Assembly: GCF_001422735.1 (NCBI RefSeq)
Contig: NZ_LMLZ01000020.1
Location: 62,773-126,772, forward strand
Origin: Acidovorax sp. Leaf78
GTDB taxonomy: Bacteria > Pseudomonadota > Gammaproteobacteria > Burkholderiales > Burkholderiaceae_C
DNA length: 64,000 nucleotides
Reading direction: 5' to 3'
In this document: positions 38,042-48,578 of the stretch, piece after piece
Layout: the number at the start of each line of letters is the position of its first letter
Position numbering within the stretch: position 1 is the stretch's first letter
Notes under the pieces: generated by a model
Databases searched by the model: none
What the model was told of the DNA's origin: nothing
The model's input: only the letters and a program-made list of their open reading frames with translations
Made by a program: the position numbers and the translations under genes

Positions 38042-38800
38042 TCACTGGCGGGCGGATGCCGCGCTGTCCTTCGCGTGGCCCAGCATTTCCTTCATCCAGT
38101 TCACCAGCATGCCGGTATAGGCCTCGCTCCATTCAGGCCGGGCCAGTGCGTGGTCGGCCTCTGCGATCACCCGGTACGTCATGGATCGGGAGCGCAAGAA
38201 GGCTGCGCGGTAGTTCTCCAGCACCGGGTGCGGCACGATGACATCCCGCTCGGATTCCACCAGCAGCACATCGCCTTCGAACTGTGCGCTGGCCGCCAGC
38301 GCGCGGTTGGCGTCGGTGGGCAGCTTCATGGCGCGGTAGCGGGCCAGTTCCTGCCGGTCCAGATGCTGCTTGGGCACCAGCCAGTCCTCGTCCTTGTAGA
38401 GGGCGGGCGCACGCAGCGCCATCCAGCGCACGGGTCGCAGCGCGCTGAGCACGGTAGCCAGGTAGCCGCCGTAGCTGCTGCCCACCACCGCGACCGACCT
38501 GCGGTCCACGGCCGGGTGCCCTGTGAGCACATCGTAGGCGGCCAGCATGTCGTTCAGGTTGTCTTCCCTCGTCACAGTGTCGCGGTGCGCCTTGTCGCGG
38601 GCATGGCCGCGCAGGTCGATGGTGAGGCATATGCAGCCCAGCGCCGCAATGGCGTGGGCCCGCGAGAGGTACTGCTCCTGGCTGCCGTCCCAGCCGTGCA
38701 CCAGCATCACGCCGGGCACCACCGTGTCCGGCGCGACCAGCGTGCCTGCGATGGTGCGGTCGCCCGAGGGGATCTGAATGTCTCTATGCCGTGTCGCCAT
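38042..38800 (-). CDS. Alpha/beta hydrolase
   Basis: A 252-residue serine hydrolase: HGWDGSQEQYL is the oxyanion region, GSSYGG the nucleophile elbow (Ser), with Asp in ESERDVIVPH and His in EADHALARP. The fold is complete. It overlaps the DUF3182 gene by 17 bases, so the two are one transcription unit; the substrate is unknown. Confidence 0.9.
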   Translation of the reverse strand: MATRHRDIQIPSGDRTIAGTLVAPDTVVPGVMLVHGWDGSQEQYLSRAHAIAALGCICLTIDLRGHARDKAHRDTVTREDNLNDMLAAYDVLTGHPAVDRRSVAVVGSSYGGYLATVLSALRPVRWMALRAPALYKDEDWLVPKQHLDRQELARYRAMKLPTDANRALAASAQFEGDVLLVESERDVIVPHPVLENYRAAFLRSRSMTYRVIAEADHALARPEWSEAYTGMLVNWMKEMLGHAKDSAASARQ

Positions 38801-39953
38801 CGGTATGCACTACGGTGTACTTGGTCAGCGGCCCGACCTCGGGGTCCTCGCCCTGGAAGTAGACGACGGCCGATGCGGGGGGCGGCGCCAAAGGGCCGAA
38901 CTCTTCGATGCAACTGGCCCGCACCGTGTGCAGGCCGGGGTCGGCATGAAAGGCCTCCAGCGCGGCGATCTCCGCCCCGGTGGCGCCGCCGATGCGCCAG
39001 GACTGCTCCAGCACGCCGGAGCTCCATTCGCCTCCGGCATGGATGCCCTGCGCCACGTCGTAGTTGACGCGCGAGGCGTAGAAGCCCGGAAAGCACTGCC
39101 GCACTGAGGCGTCGTAGAGCAGTGCCTGGTCCACCGCCTTGCGCACCGGGCCGGGCGGCAGCGTGGCCAGCAGCGCATGGAAGTCGCCGCGCACCACGGT
39201 CAGGTCCGACCCGCCGTACGCCACGGCGCCGCGGTTGTCGCGTGTGAGGCGCTGGCGGCCATGGTACGAGGCCAGGATGCCCGCCACGCGCACCTGGCCG
39301 ACGCTCAGCGTGTCGACGTTCGAGAGGTTGTGCTCCAGCACCACGCCATGCTCGGCAAAGGCGTTGTCGCTCAGCGCCGCCAGGCTCATGGTCAGCTCGC
39401 CGATGGCATGCACCACCGACTGCCCGCGCCCGCCAGTCTCCGCCACGGGCTTGATGCGCACGGGCCCCAGGGCCAGCAACCGTTCGCCGGCCTCGACCGC
39501 GTCGTGGCGCGTGAAGGCGGTGTAGCCCGCCAGCACGGCCTTCTCAATGGCCTCGGGCAGGGTGTGGCTCCAGCCCAAAGGGGCGGCCGCATCGGGTGCG
39601 ATCAAGGGGTGGGTGATGGCCTTGGTCGCCACGAAGGCATGGGGCACCACGCCGCCGAACAGGTCGTCCTCGCCGCGCATGTGCAGGTTCAGGGCGGAAG
39701 CCTCCACCAGAGTTTCGCTCGGCACCAGGTAGGTGCGCTGGGTCCACAGCGATGGGGCGAGTTCGTCGCTGTATGCACAGCCCTTCAGGTGCGCCACGCG
39801 GCGCGCCACGTGTTCGCGGGTCTGGCGCTCGTGCTCGCTGGCATGGCCTTGCAGGCCCAACGTGAAGGGCATGACGACTTCTGCTTCATGCTGCAACGCC
39901 GTGGGCTGCTGCACGGAGCGCAAGGGGCCGTCGTGGACGGTCGGGTCGGTCAT
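38784..39953 (-). CDS. DUF3182 family protein
   Basis: A 389-residue protein of the DUF3182 family, which I recognise from proteobacterial genomes and which is of unknown function. Visible blocks: LKGCAYSDELAPSLWTQRTYLVPSETLVE, RIKPVAETGGRGQSVVH (an ATP-grasp-like Gly-rich strand), EHNLSNVDTLSVGQVRVAGILASYHGRQ and QCFPGFYASRVNYDVAQGIHAGGEW. The layout suggests an ATP-grasp-like fold. AAAGGA precedes the ATG at 39953. It is co-transcribed with the overlapping hydrolase. Confidence 0.85.
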   Translation of the reverse strand: MTDPTVHDGPLRSVQQPTALQHEAEVVMPFTLGLQGHASEHERQTREHVARRVAHLKGCAYSDELAPSLWTQRTYLVPSETLVEASALNLHMRGEDDLFGGVVPHAFVATKAITHPLIAPDAAAPLGWSHTLPEAIEKAVLAGYTAFTRHDAVEAGERLLALGPVRIKPVAETGGRGQSVVHAIGELTMSLAALSDNAFAEHGVVLEHNLSNVDTLSVGQVRVAGILASYHGRQRLTRDNRGAVAYGGSDLTVVRGDFHALLATLPPGPVRKAVDQALLYDASVRQCFPGFYASRVNYDVAQGIHAGGEWSSGVLEQSWRIGGATGAEIAALEAFHADPGLHTVRASCIEEFGPLAPPPASAVVYFQGEDPEVGPLTKYTVVHTDGDTA

Positions 39954-40253
39954 GCAAGGTCCTTTCCTTTCGGAGGGCCGGCCAGCGGGCCGGCGGCGCC
40001 GGTGCCGAAGCACAGACATTCTGAAAGGATCGTATTTTTGGACCGCTCCATTCGGTGTAGGACGGATAAGCAAGCGTGGGACAGCCGCGCCACTCCGGTG
40101 TAAGGCCGTGCAACACGCCAAGAACCGATGCACGCAGGGTCTCGTAGCCGGCCTGCAGCGTGCTTTGCCGGCCCTGGAGGTTGTTTGCTATTAAATATAT
40201 AGCAGCAAAGTGTGGCGTATAAAGCGGTAGGGGCAGTTTGAATGCCCCATCCC
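39954..40253. other. Intergenic region between the DUF3182 gene and boxA
   Basis: A 300-base gap holding the DUF3182 promoter region and, at 40184-40236, a second copy of the TTTGCTAT/AAGCGGTAGG repeat just after the boxA stop. No gene is supported. Confidence 0.5.
40184..40236 (+). repeat. Intergenic repeat, TTTGCTAT...AAGCGGTAGG type, copy 2
   Basis: Matches the copy at 33771-33822: TTTGCTAT, AAATATATAGC, an A-rich middle and AAAGCGGTAGGGGCAG in the same order. It lies just downstream of boxA. Confidence 0.7.
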
Positions 40254-41537
40254 TCAATACGTCTCCAGGTGCAGTCGCCCTTCGCGCTTGAGCGCCGCGC
40301 CCACCTGGCTCCAGTCCAGCCCGCTGGCGGTGGCGATGTCGCGCAGGGCCATCACCACGCCTTCCTCCATGCTTTGGAGGCCGCACACATAGAAATGGCT
40401 GCTGCCATCGCGCAGCAGCGCGGCCAGGTCGGCAGCGCGCTCGCGCATCAGGTCCTGCACGTACCGCCGGGGTTGCCCTGCGGTGCGCGAGAACGCGAGG
40501 TTGATGTCGATGAAGTCCTTGGGCAGGCTTTGCAGCGGGCCGAAGTAGGGCAGCTCCTGCTGGGTGCGCGCCCCGAAGAACAGCAGCAGCTTGCCGCCCT
40601 CGAACTTGCCGCTGCTGCGCAGCCGGCGGCGCCATTCGGTCATCGCCCGCATCGGTGCGCTGCCGGTGCCGGTGCAGATCATCACGATGTGCGAGCGCGG
40701 GTGGTTGGGCATCAGGAACGAGCTGCCGAACGGCCCCACAACCTGCACCTTGTCGCCCACCTGCAGGTCGCACACGTAGTTGGAGGCCACGCCGCGCACG
40801 GCGTGGCCGTCGTGGTCGGTGGTCACGCGCTTGACCGTGAGCGCCAGGTTGTTGTAGCCGGGACGCTCGCCGTTGCGCGGGCTGGCAATCGAGTACTGGC
40901 GCGCGTGGTGCGCCTTGCCCAGCGCGTCGGTGCCCGGCGGGATGATGCCGATGGACTGCCCCTCCAGCACGGGGAACGGCATGCTGCCGAAGTCGAGCAC
41001 CACGTGGTGCGTCTCGCTCTCGAAACCCGCTTCGGTGCAGTTGAAGTTGCCCACTACTGTGGCGGTGGTGGGGCTCTTCGGCGGGAACAGGTTGGTGTAG
41101 GGGTGCGCGGCCGACCAGGGCGGCACGGTGGCACCGTACTGGGCCGATTGAAACGGCTGGGCCCCGGGCTCTGCCGCGGCGGCGGGCGGCGCAGCCTGCA
41201 GCGCGGTGGCCTGTGCCGCCGCGGCCGGTGCGCCCTCGGCCGCCAGCTCCTCGGGCGACAGCTCTGCGGGCAGTTCTTCCCAGGTCAGTTGTTCCTCGAT
41301 GCTGTAGGCGCGCGCCAGCGGCATGGTGCGCCAGTTGTCGATGGAGCCCGTGGGGCAGGGCGAGATGCAGGCCATGCAGCCGTTGCACACATCGGCCCGC
41401 ACGACGTAGTTGTTGTCGTCGTGCGTGATGGCGCCCACCGGGCAGGTGGCCTCGCAGGTGTTGCAGCGGATGCAGATCTCGGGGTCGATCAGGTGCTGCT
41501 TCAGCATGCCGTTGTCGATCAGCGTGGTGGTATCCAT
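40254..41537 (-). CDS. boxA: Benzoyl-CoA 2,3-epoxidase subunit BoxA (reductase)
   Basis: A 427-residue reductase that passes electrons from NADPH to BoxB. An N-terminal ferredoxin domain has two four-Cys sets for [4Fe-4S] clusters (Cys22, 25, 28, 32 and Cys51, 54, 57, 61). An Ala/Pro linker (about 90-150) is followed by an FNR-like domain: RQYSIASP binds [17 protein letters not shown] binds NADPH and [12 protein letters not shown] is the C-terminal region. It follows boxB after about 145 bases, part of which is a GC-rich repeat. The ATG at 41537 is chosen because family proteins begin [10 protein letters not shown]. Confidence 0.95.
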   Translation of the reverse strand: MDTTTLIDNGMLKQHLIDPEICIRCNTCEATCPVGAITHDDNNYVVRADVCNGCMACISPCPTGSIDNWRTMPLARAYSIEEQLTWEELPAELSPEELAAEGAPAAAAQATALQAAPPAAAAEPGAQPFQSAQYGATVPPWSAAHPYTNLFPPKSPTTATVVGNFNCTEAGFESETHHVVLDFGSMPFPVLEGQSIGIIPPGTDALGKAHHARQYSIASPRNGERPGYNNLALTVKRVTTDHDGHAVRGVASNYVCDLQVGDKVQVVGPFGSSFLMPNHPRSHIVMICTGTGSAPMRAMTEWRRRLRSSGKFEGGKLLLFFGARTQQELPYFGPLQSLPKDFIDINLAFSRTAGQPRRYVQDLMRERAADLAALLRDGSSHFYVCGLQSMEEGVVMALRDIATASGLDWSQVGAALKREGRLHLETY

Positions 41538-41604
41538 ATTTTTCTTCCAGCGAAGCCGCAGAATTCTTGGGCGATGCCTTGGATTGCGCGCGGCCCCGGG
41601 CCAG

Positions 41605-41683
41605 TGCCACCGCGGAACCGGCTCCGCCGGGCCGCCGGTGGCGTCCCCCCTCGGGGGGGAAGCCGCGCAGCGGCTCAGGGGGC
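41605..41683. repeat. GC-rich intergenic repeat, CCCCCTGAGCCGC type, copy 1
   Basis: Between boxB and boxA, the minus strand reads CCCCCTGAGCCGCTGCGCGG, then a CCCCCC/GGGGGG hairpin and a CCGGCGG block. It is the same family as copies near 61196-61262 and, shorter, near 53890. I recognise this element from Comamonadaceae intergenic regions. Confidence 0.6.
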
Positions 41684-43111
41684 TCAACTAAAGCGGACGT
41701 ATTCAAAGTCGACCGGCTGGCGGTTGATGCCCATCACCGGCGGCGCGATCCAGCCCGCGAACTTGCCGGGCTCCACCACGCGGCCCATCAGCGACGCGAC
41801 GAACGCAAAGTCCTCGGGCGTGGGCAGCCACTCGGCCTTGCGCGCTGCCCATTCCACGTCGTTCACCACGCGGCCGTCGGGCGACATCTTGATGCCGGCC
41901 AGGGCGCCTATCTGGCGGTTGAAGGCCTTGTGCGGCACCGACAGGCGCGTGGGGATGCCGGCTTTTTCCAGCACCTTGTTCCAGCGGCCCACGCCGGCCA
42001 TCGAGTCCTTGATGAAGTCGTCGCGCAGCACCTCGTTCAGCGCGTTGAGCATGGGCACGTCCTTTTCCAGCAGCTGGCCGTCCTTGACCTCCAGCACCTT
42101 GTAGGTCTGGCCCTTGAGGATGTGGTCGTCCGTGCGTTTGCCTTCTTCGTAGCGGCCCTTGAGGCCCGAGCTGTAGAAGATGGCTGCGTTGCTCGACTGG
42201 TCGGCGCCGAACAGGTCGATGGTCACGCTGTAGTGGAAGTTCAGGTAGCGCTGCACTGTGCCCAGGTCGATGGCGCCGGCGGCGCGCACCTTGGCCGGGT
42301 CGTCGGTCTTCAGCTCATTCATCACCTGTGCGGTGCGCGCCAGCACGCGCGAGACGCCGGACTCGCCCACGAACATGTGGTGGGCTTCCTCGGTCAGCAT
42401 GAACTTGGTGGTGCGGGCCAGCGGGTCGAATGCGCTCTCTGCCAGCGCCGACAGCTGGAATTTGCCGTCGCGGTCGGTGAAGTAGGTGAACATGAAGAAC
42501 GCAAGCCAGTCGGGCGTCTTCTCGTTGAAGGCGCCCAGGATGCGCGGGTTGTCCACGTCGCCCGAGGTGCGCTGCAGCAGTGCCTCGGCTTCTTCCCGGC
42601 CGTCGCGGCCGAAGTGCTTGTGCAGCAGGTAGACCATGGCCCACAGGTGGCGGCCTTCTTCCACATTGATCTGGAACAGGTTGCGCAGGTCGTACATGCT
42701 GGGCGCGGTGAGGCCCAGGTGGCGCTGCTGCTCCACCGACGCGGGCTCGGTGTCGCCCTGCGTCACGATGATGCGGCGCAGGTTGGCGCGGTGTTCGCCG
42801 GGCACGTCCTGCCAGGCCTTCTCGCCCTTGTGGTCGCCGAAGTGAATCTCGCGGTTGGCGTCGCCCGGGTTCAGGAAGATGCCCCAGCGGTAGTCGCGCA
42901 TCTTCACGTGGCCGAACTGTGCCCAGCCCTGCGGGTCCACGCTCACGGCGGTGCGCAGGTAGACCTCGTGGTCGGTCGAGCCCTCGGGGCCCACGTCGTC
43001 CCACCAGTTGATGAAGTTGGGCTGCCAGCCTTCGAGCGCGCGCTGCAGCGTGCGGTCTTCGCCCAGGTTGACGTTGTTGGGGATCTTCTCGCTGTAGTTG
43101 ATCGTGCTCAT
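41684..43111 (-). CDS. boxB: Benzoyl-CoA 2,3-epoxidase subunit BoxB (diiron oxygenase)
   Basis: A 475-residue diiron oxygenase that epoxidises benzoyl-CoA. Iron-ligand patterns [18 protein letters not shown] and [16 protein letters not shown] are both present, as are [13 protein letters not shown] and [11 protein letters not shown] blocks typical of BoxB. Length equals the known family. It is the middle gene of a minus-strand boxCBA run. An inverted repeat lies between it and boxC. Confidence 0.96.
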   Translation of the reverse strand: MSTINYSEKIPNNVNLGEDRTLQRALEGWQPNFINWWDDVGPEGSTDHEVYLRTAVSVDPQGWAQFGHVKMRDYRWGIFLNPGDANREIHFGDHKGEKAWQDVPGEHRANLRRIIVTQGDTEPASVEQQRHLGLTAPSMYDLRNLFQINVEEGRHLWAMVYLLHKHFGRDGREEAEALLQRTSGDVDNPRILGAFNEKTPDWLAFFMFTYFTDRDGKFQLSALAESAFDPLARTTKFMLTEEAHHMFVGESGVSRVLARTAQVMNELKTDDPAKVRAAGAIDLGTVQRYLNFHYSVTIDLFGADQSSNAAIFYSSGLKGRYEEGKRTDDHILKGQTYKVLEVKDGQLLEKDVPMLNALNEVLRDDFIKDSMAGVGRWNKVLEKAGIPTRLSVPHKAFNRQIGALAGIKMSPDGRVVNDVEWAARKAEWLPTPEDFAFVASLMGRVVEPGKFAGWIAPPVMGINRQPVDFEYVRFS

Positions 43112-43139
43112 GGCCAGTCCTTCAAGTGGAGGTTCATAT

Positions 43140-43199
43140 CCGTTCGGCCTGAGCTTGTCGAAGGCTTGCGCAGTGCTTCGACAAGCTCAGCCTGAACGG
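43140..43199. repeat. Inverted repeat, CCGTTCGG-type hairpin, copy 1
   Basis: CCGTTCGGCCTGAGCTTGTCGAAG and its near-perfect reverse complement (arms 43140-43163 and 43176-43199) are separated by 12 bases, giving a long hairpin between boxB and boxC. A decayed second copy is at 50982-51041. I recognise this as a betaproteobacterial intergenic repeat. Confidence 0.85.
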
Positions 43200-43234
43200 G
43201 TGGGGAGGTCAATCGGTTGGGTGGGGGTTTGGGG

Positions 43235-44905
<1,671 letters not shown>

Positions 44906-44942
44906 GGGGCGTCTCCGTCAAATCTTGCAACAGGAATAATAA

Positions 44943-45004
44943 TGCATCAATTGATCTGTTGATGTGCATCATGGTGCATGTTTGCGGGCAAGTCAATGCA
45001 TGCG
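44943..45004. promoter_or_regulatory. TGCA-rich BoxR operator region upstream of boxC
   Basis: Just upstream of boxC the sequence is AT-rich and holds a TGCA direct pair spaced by six bases (TGCA-TCATGG-TGCA at 44965-44978), a single TGCA at 44943 and a TGCATGC near 44997. TGCA-N6-TGCA is the known operator form of BzdR/BoxR regulators, so BoxR repression here is very likely. No clear -35/-10 pair is assigned. Confidence 0.75.
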
Positions 45005-45200
45005 CGAATTTTTCGAGGATTTTTGTGGCCGCCGGGCGAGTGGGTCGCGCCGATGAGCCGGTCAGCAGGCGACGTCGGGGCGTGCCCGGACACGGGCGGA
45101 CGCAGGCCCACGTGAAGGGCTGCACCGGCGGAAGGGGCGGAAGGGGCGGAAGGGGTGCGCGGCCCCAGAGGCCCCGCGTCCCGCGTCTACCAGCTGGGTG

Positions 45201-46142
45201 TCAGTCGGGTCGGTCGACCATGAGCCTGCGCACCCCGGTGCGCAGCTGCCGCAGGCTGTCGTCCACAGCCTGCCCCGAGGTGTCGATGGTCAGGTCCGCC
45301 TTCGAATAGAAGGCTGCCCGGCCTTCCAGGATGCGGCGCAGGTCGTCCATGGCTTCCTTGCTGGCGGCCATGGGGCGCATGTCGCCCTGGGCCAGCACGC
45401 GGCCCATGTGCTCCTCGGGCGCGGCGCGCAGCCACACCGTGGTGCAGTGCGCCAGCAGCTCGTTGAAGGTGGCAGGGTCTGAGACGATGCCGCCGGGCGT
45501 GGCGATCACCACCTCGCTGTGGATCTGCACGATCTCCTCGAGCGCGCGGCGTTCGTAGCGGCGGTAGGCGGTGGTGCCGTACAGGTCGTGGATCTCGCGC
45601 ACGCTGCAGCCCGCCAGGGTCTCGATCTCGCGGCTCAGCTCGATGAACGGCACGTCCAGGTCGCGCGCCAGCAGGGGCCCCAGCGTGGACTTGCCCGCGC
45701 CGCGCAGCCCCACCAGCGCGATGCGCCGGTGGCGTGCCGAGTCGCTGGCGCCGTTGTTCAGCAGCTCGTGCAGCGCCAGCCGCGCGCGGCGCAGCTCGGG
45801 CTCGCTGCGGTGCTCCAGCAGCTCCCGGATCAGCAGCCACTCGGGCGACCGGGTAGTGAAGTCGCCCACCAGCTCGGCCAGTGAGCAGTGCAGCGCGCCG
45901 GCCACCTGCTGCAACACCAGGATGGACGCGTTGCCCGTGCCGTACTCCAGGTTGGCCAGGTGCCGTTCCGACACATCGGCCGCCACCGCCACCGCCTTGC
46001 GCGTGAGCCCGCGCTGCGCCCGCAGGTTGCGCACCCGCTCGCCCAGGGCGGTCAGCAGGGGGTTGCGGGCTTCGTCGGCAGGCCCTGGCGCGACCTCGCC
46101 CAGGGCTGGGGGCAAGGTGGCGGTGTCTTCTGGTTCGTTCAT
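45201..46142 (-). CDS. boxR: Benzoyl-CoA-responsive regulator BoxR (HTH plus shikimate-kinase-like domain)
   Basis: A 313-residue regulator. Residues about 30-95 are an XRE-type HTH (ALGERVRNLRAQRGLTRKAVAVAADVSERHLANLEYGTGNAS). After a helical linker, residues about 140-313 form a shikimate-kinase-like domain (IALVGLRGAGKST P-loop, FIELSREIE, TPGGIV). In BzdR/BoxR this domain senses benzoyl-CoA and releases the repressor from TGCA operators. The ATG at 46142 is chosen because GAGG is placed correctly for it and too close for the ATG two codons upstream. It is divergent from the DUF4863 gene and next to operator-rich DNA. Confidence 0.94.
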   Translation of the reverse strand: MNEPEDTATLPPALGEVAPGPADEARNPLLTALGERVRNLRAQRGLTRKAVAVAADVSERHLANLEYGTGNASILVLQQVAGALHCSLAELVGDFTTRSPEWLLIRELLEHRSEPELRRARLALHELLNNGASDSARHRRIALVGLRGAGKSTLGPLLARDLDVPFIELSREIETLAGCSVREIHDLYGTTAYRRYERRALEEIVQIHSEVVIATPGGIVSDPATFNELLAHCTTVWLRAAPEEHMGRVLAQGDMRPMAASKEAMDDLRRILEGRAAFYSKADLTIDTSGQAVDDSLRQLRTGVRRLMVDRPD

Positions 46143-46229
46143 GTCCATCCTCAAATTCACATCGGCTGCACCTGGGCATTTTGCGGTGCATCCCCCGGGC
46201 GGCCCGCGCGGCCGGACACCGTAGGGGAA

Positions 46230-46346
46230 AACACCATGCATGCACTATAGTGCTTGACACTGCATCAAGCATTACCTATCGTTCATGTGCAGGCAAGATA
46301 CTGCACATTGCCGAATCACACAAGAAAATGCATGCAGCACTGTGCA
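46230..46346 (+). promoter_or_regulatory. Promoter and TGCA operators between boxR and the DUF4863-boxD operon
   Basis: TTGACA (46254-46259), 17 bases and TATCGT (46277-46282) form a plausible plus-strand sigma-70 promoter. Around it are TGCATGCA next to a 12-base palindrome GCACTATAGTGC (46242-46253), further TGCA boxes near 46261, 46286 and 46302, and TGCA-GCACTG-TGCA (46333-46346), which is the six-base-spaced BoxR form. The arrangement predicts BoxR repression of the forward operon and perhaps autoregulation. Confidence 0.75.
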
Positions 46347-46383
46347 CGCTGCGCTCCATTGTCCCAGCCACCCACGAGTCGCC

Positions 46384-46851
46384 ATGTCCGATAAAGCAGC
46401 ATTCCATGAAGCCCTGGCCGCATTGACCGGGCAGATCGCAGGCCGACGTCTGGACCGTGACCTGCAAACCTGGCTCAACCAGACGCACGGCCAGGGAAGC
46501 GACGCCTACCGGCAGCTCAAGGCGGGTTGCCTGGCGGGCGTGGCGCAAGGCTGGCTCTGCGAGCGCGAGGGCGGTGGCATCCGCTACGGCCGGGTCTTCC
46601 AGGCAGACGACGCGCTGCACCGCTTCTCGGTGGACGTGGTGGACATGCAGGACATCGCCGGCCCGCACCACACCCATCCGCTCGGAGAGATCGACCTGAT
46701 CATGCCGCTGGAGGGCGACGCCACCTTCGACGGGCACCCCGCCGGCTGGTGCGTGTACCCGCCCGGCAGCGCCCACCGCCCCACCGTGGCCCAGGGCCGC
46801 TCGCTGGTGCTCTACCTGCTGCCCGAGGGGCAGATTCAATTCACGCGCTGA
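46384..46851 (+). CDS. DUF4863 (PnbB-like) cupin-type protein of the box cluster
   Basis: A 155-residue protein. A short helical N-terminus leads to a small beta-barrel with GPHHTHPLGEIDLIMPLEGDATFDG, in which HHTH and a downstream Glu resemble cupin metal ligands, and YPPGSAHRPTV, a further possible metal His. The family is DUF4863, related to 4-hydroxylaminobenzoate lyase PnbB. It is the first gene after the regulated promoter and precedes boxD. A role in the pathway is expected from position but not known to me. Confidence 0.8.
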   Translation: MSDKAAFHEALAALTGQIAGRRLDRDLQTWLNQTHGQGSDAYRQLKAGCLAGVAQGWLCEREGGGIRYGRVFQADDALHRFSVDVVDMQDIAGPHHTHPLGEIDLIMPLEGDATFDGHPAGWCVYPPGSAHRPTVAQGRSLVLYLLPEGQIQFTR

Positions 46852-46949
46852 AGGCACGGCGGGCTCGCCGCCCGACTTGTCCGCTGCATCGCTGCCGCCA
46901 CCGACATCGCCACCGCGGGCGCTGCCGACCACCTGCAAGAAAGATCTTC

Positions 46950-48500
46950 ATGACCGAACTGCTCCCCAACTACGCTGCCGGACGCTGGCAAACCGGCCAG
47001 GGCCCGGGCGCCGTGCTCCAGGACCCGGTGCTGGGCCACGACCTGGTGCGCGTGGATGCCACGGGCCTCGACCTGCCCGAGGCCTTCCGGTTCGCCCGCG
47101 AACAGGGCGGCTCGGCATTGCGTGCGTTGACCTACCGGCAGCGCGCCGCGCTACTGGGCGCCGTGGTCAAGGTACTTCAAACCCACCGCGACGCGTACTA
47201 CGAGATCGCCACGGCCAACAGCGGCACGGTGAAGAACGACTCCGCCGTGGACATCGACGGCGGCATCTTCACGCTGGGCCAGTACGCCAAATGGGGCGAT
47301 GCGCTGGGCGATGTGCGCGCGCTGCGCGATGGCGACGCCGCCCGGCTCGGCAAGGAGCCCGTGTTCCTGTCGCAGCACCTGCAGGTGCCCGCGCGCGGCG
47401 TGGCGCTGTTCATCAACGCCTTCAACTTCCCGGCCTGGGGCCTGTGGGAAAAGGCGGCGCCCGCGCTGCTCTCCGGCGTGCCGGTGATCGTCAAGCCCGC
47501 CACGTCCACCGCCTGGCTCACGCAGCGCATGGTGCGCGACGTGGTCGATGCGGGCGTGCTGCCGGCGGGCGCGCTGTCGGTCATTGCAGGCAGCTCGGCC
47601 GGGCTCATGGACCAGCTCGGGCCGTTCGACGTGGTCTCGTTCACCGGCTCGGCCGACACGGCCGGCATCATCCGCGCCCACCCTGCGGTGGCCCAGCGCT
47701 CGGTGCGCGCCAACATCGAGGCCGACAGCCTCAACAGTGCGCTGCTGCTGCCCGATGCGGCGCCCGGCAGCGACGCCTTCAACCTGCTGGTGCGCGAAGT
47801 GGTGCGCGAGATGACCGTCAAGTCGGGCCAGAAATGCACCGCCATCCGCCGCATCCTGGTGCCGGCGGGTTTGTACGGCGCAGCGGCCGAGGCCATTGGC
47901 GCCAAGCTCGCAGGCGTGACGGTGGGCAACCCCCGCAACGACGGCGTGCGCATGGGCTCGCTCGTCAGCACGGCCCAACTGCACGCCGTGCGCGAGGGGC
48001 TTGCGCAGCTGAGCGCCCACGCCGACATCCTGCACGACGGCCGCCACCAGCCGCTGGTGGACGCCGACCCCGCCGTGGCCGCTTGCATCGGCCCGGTGCT
48101 GCTGGGTGTGCGCGACGCCGATGCGGCAGCCGTGGTACACGATGTGGAGGTGTTCGGCCCCGTCGCCACGCTCGTGCCCTACCGCGACGTGGACCATGCC
48201 GTATCGCTGGCGCAGCGCGGGCAGGGGTCACTCGTCACGTCGCTGTACGGGGCGGATGACGCGGCTTTGGCACACGCAGCCGTGCAATTGGCGGCCAGCC
48301 ATGGCCGTGTGCACGTGGTGACGCCCGACGTCGCGCAGGCCCACACCGGCCACGGCAACGTGATGCCCATGTCGCTGCACGGCGGCCCCGGGCGCGCAGG
48401 CGGCGGCGCGGAGCTGGGCGGCCTGCGTGCGCTCGACTTCTACCACCAGCGCAGTGCGGTGCAGGCCAGCCCCGGCGTGCTGGCTGCGCTGGGCCTCTGA
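46950..48500 (+). CDS. boxD: 3,4-dehydroadipyl-CoA semialdehyde dehydrogenase BoxD
   Basis: A 516-residue aldehyde dehydrogenase: [14 protein letters not shown] and [17 protein letters not shown] at the cofactor site, catalytic Cys in [15 protein letters not shown], and the catalytic-Glu-like [19 protein letters not shown]+ use is known for the family. It oxidises the aldehyde released by BoxC to 3,4-dehydroadipyl-CoA. It lies in the benzoate operon between the DUF4863 and benzoate-CoA ligase genes. Confidence 0.93.
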   Translation: MTELLPNYAAGRWQTGQGPGAVLQDPVLGHDLVRVDATGLDLPEAFRFAREQGGSALRALTYRQRAALLGAVVKVLQTHRDAYYEIATANSGTVKNDSAVDIDGGIFTLGQYAKWGDALGDVRALRDGDAARLGKEPVFLSQHLQVPARGVALFINAFNFPAWGLWEKAAPALLSGVPVIVKPATSTAWLTQRMVRDVVDAGVLPAGALSVIAGSSAGLMDQLGPFDVVSFTGSADTAGIIRAHPAVAQRSVRANIEADSLNSALLLPDAAPGSDAFNLLVREVVREMTVKSGQKCTAIRRILVPAGLYGAAAEAIGAKLAGVTVGNPRNDGVRMGSLVSTAQLHAVREGLAQLSAHADILHDGRHQPLVDADPAVAACIGPVLLGVRDADAAAVVHDVEVFGPVATLVPYRDVDHAVSLAQRGQGSLVTSLYGADDAALAHAAVQLAASHGRVHVVTPDVAQAHTGHGNVMPMSLHGGPGRAGGGAELGGLRALDFYHQRSAVQASPGVLAALGL

Positions 48501-48578
48501 CAACCGCAGCAACAAACGCCAGTCAGCCAGCCAGCCCACGTCCGCACAGAACACAGCCAGCGAGCCGGAGACATCGCC

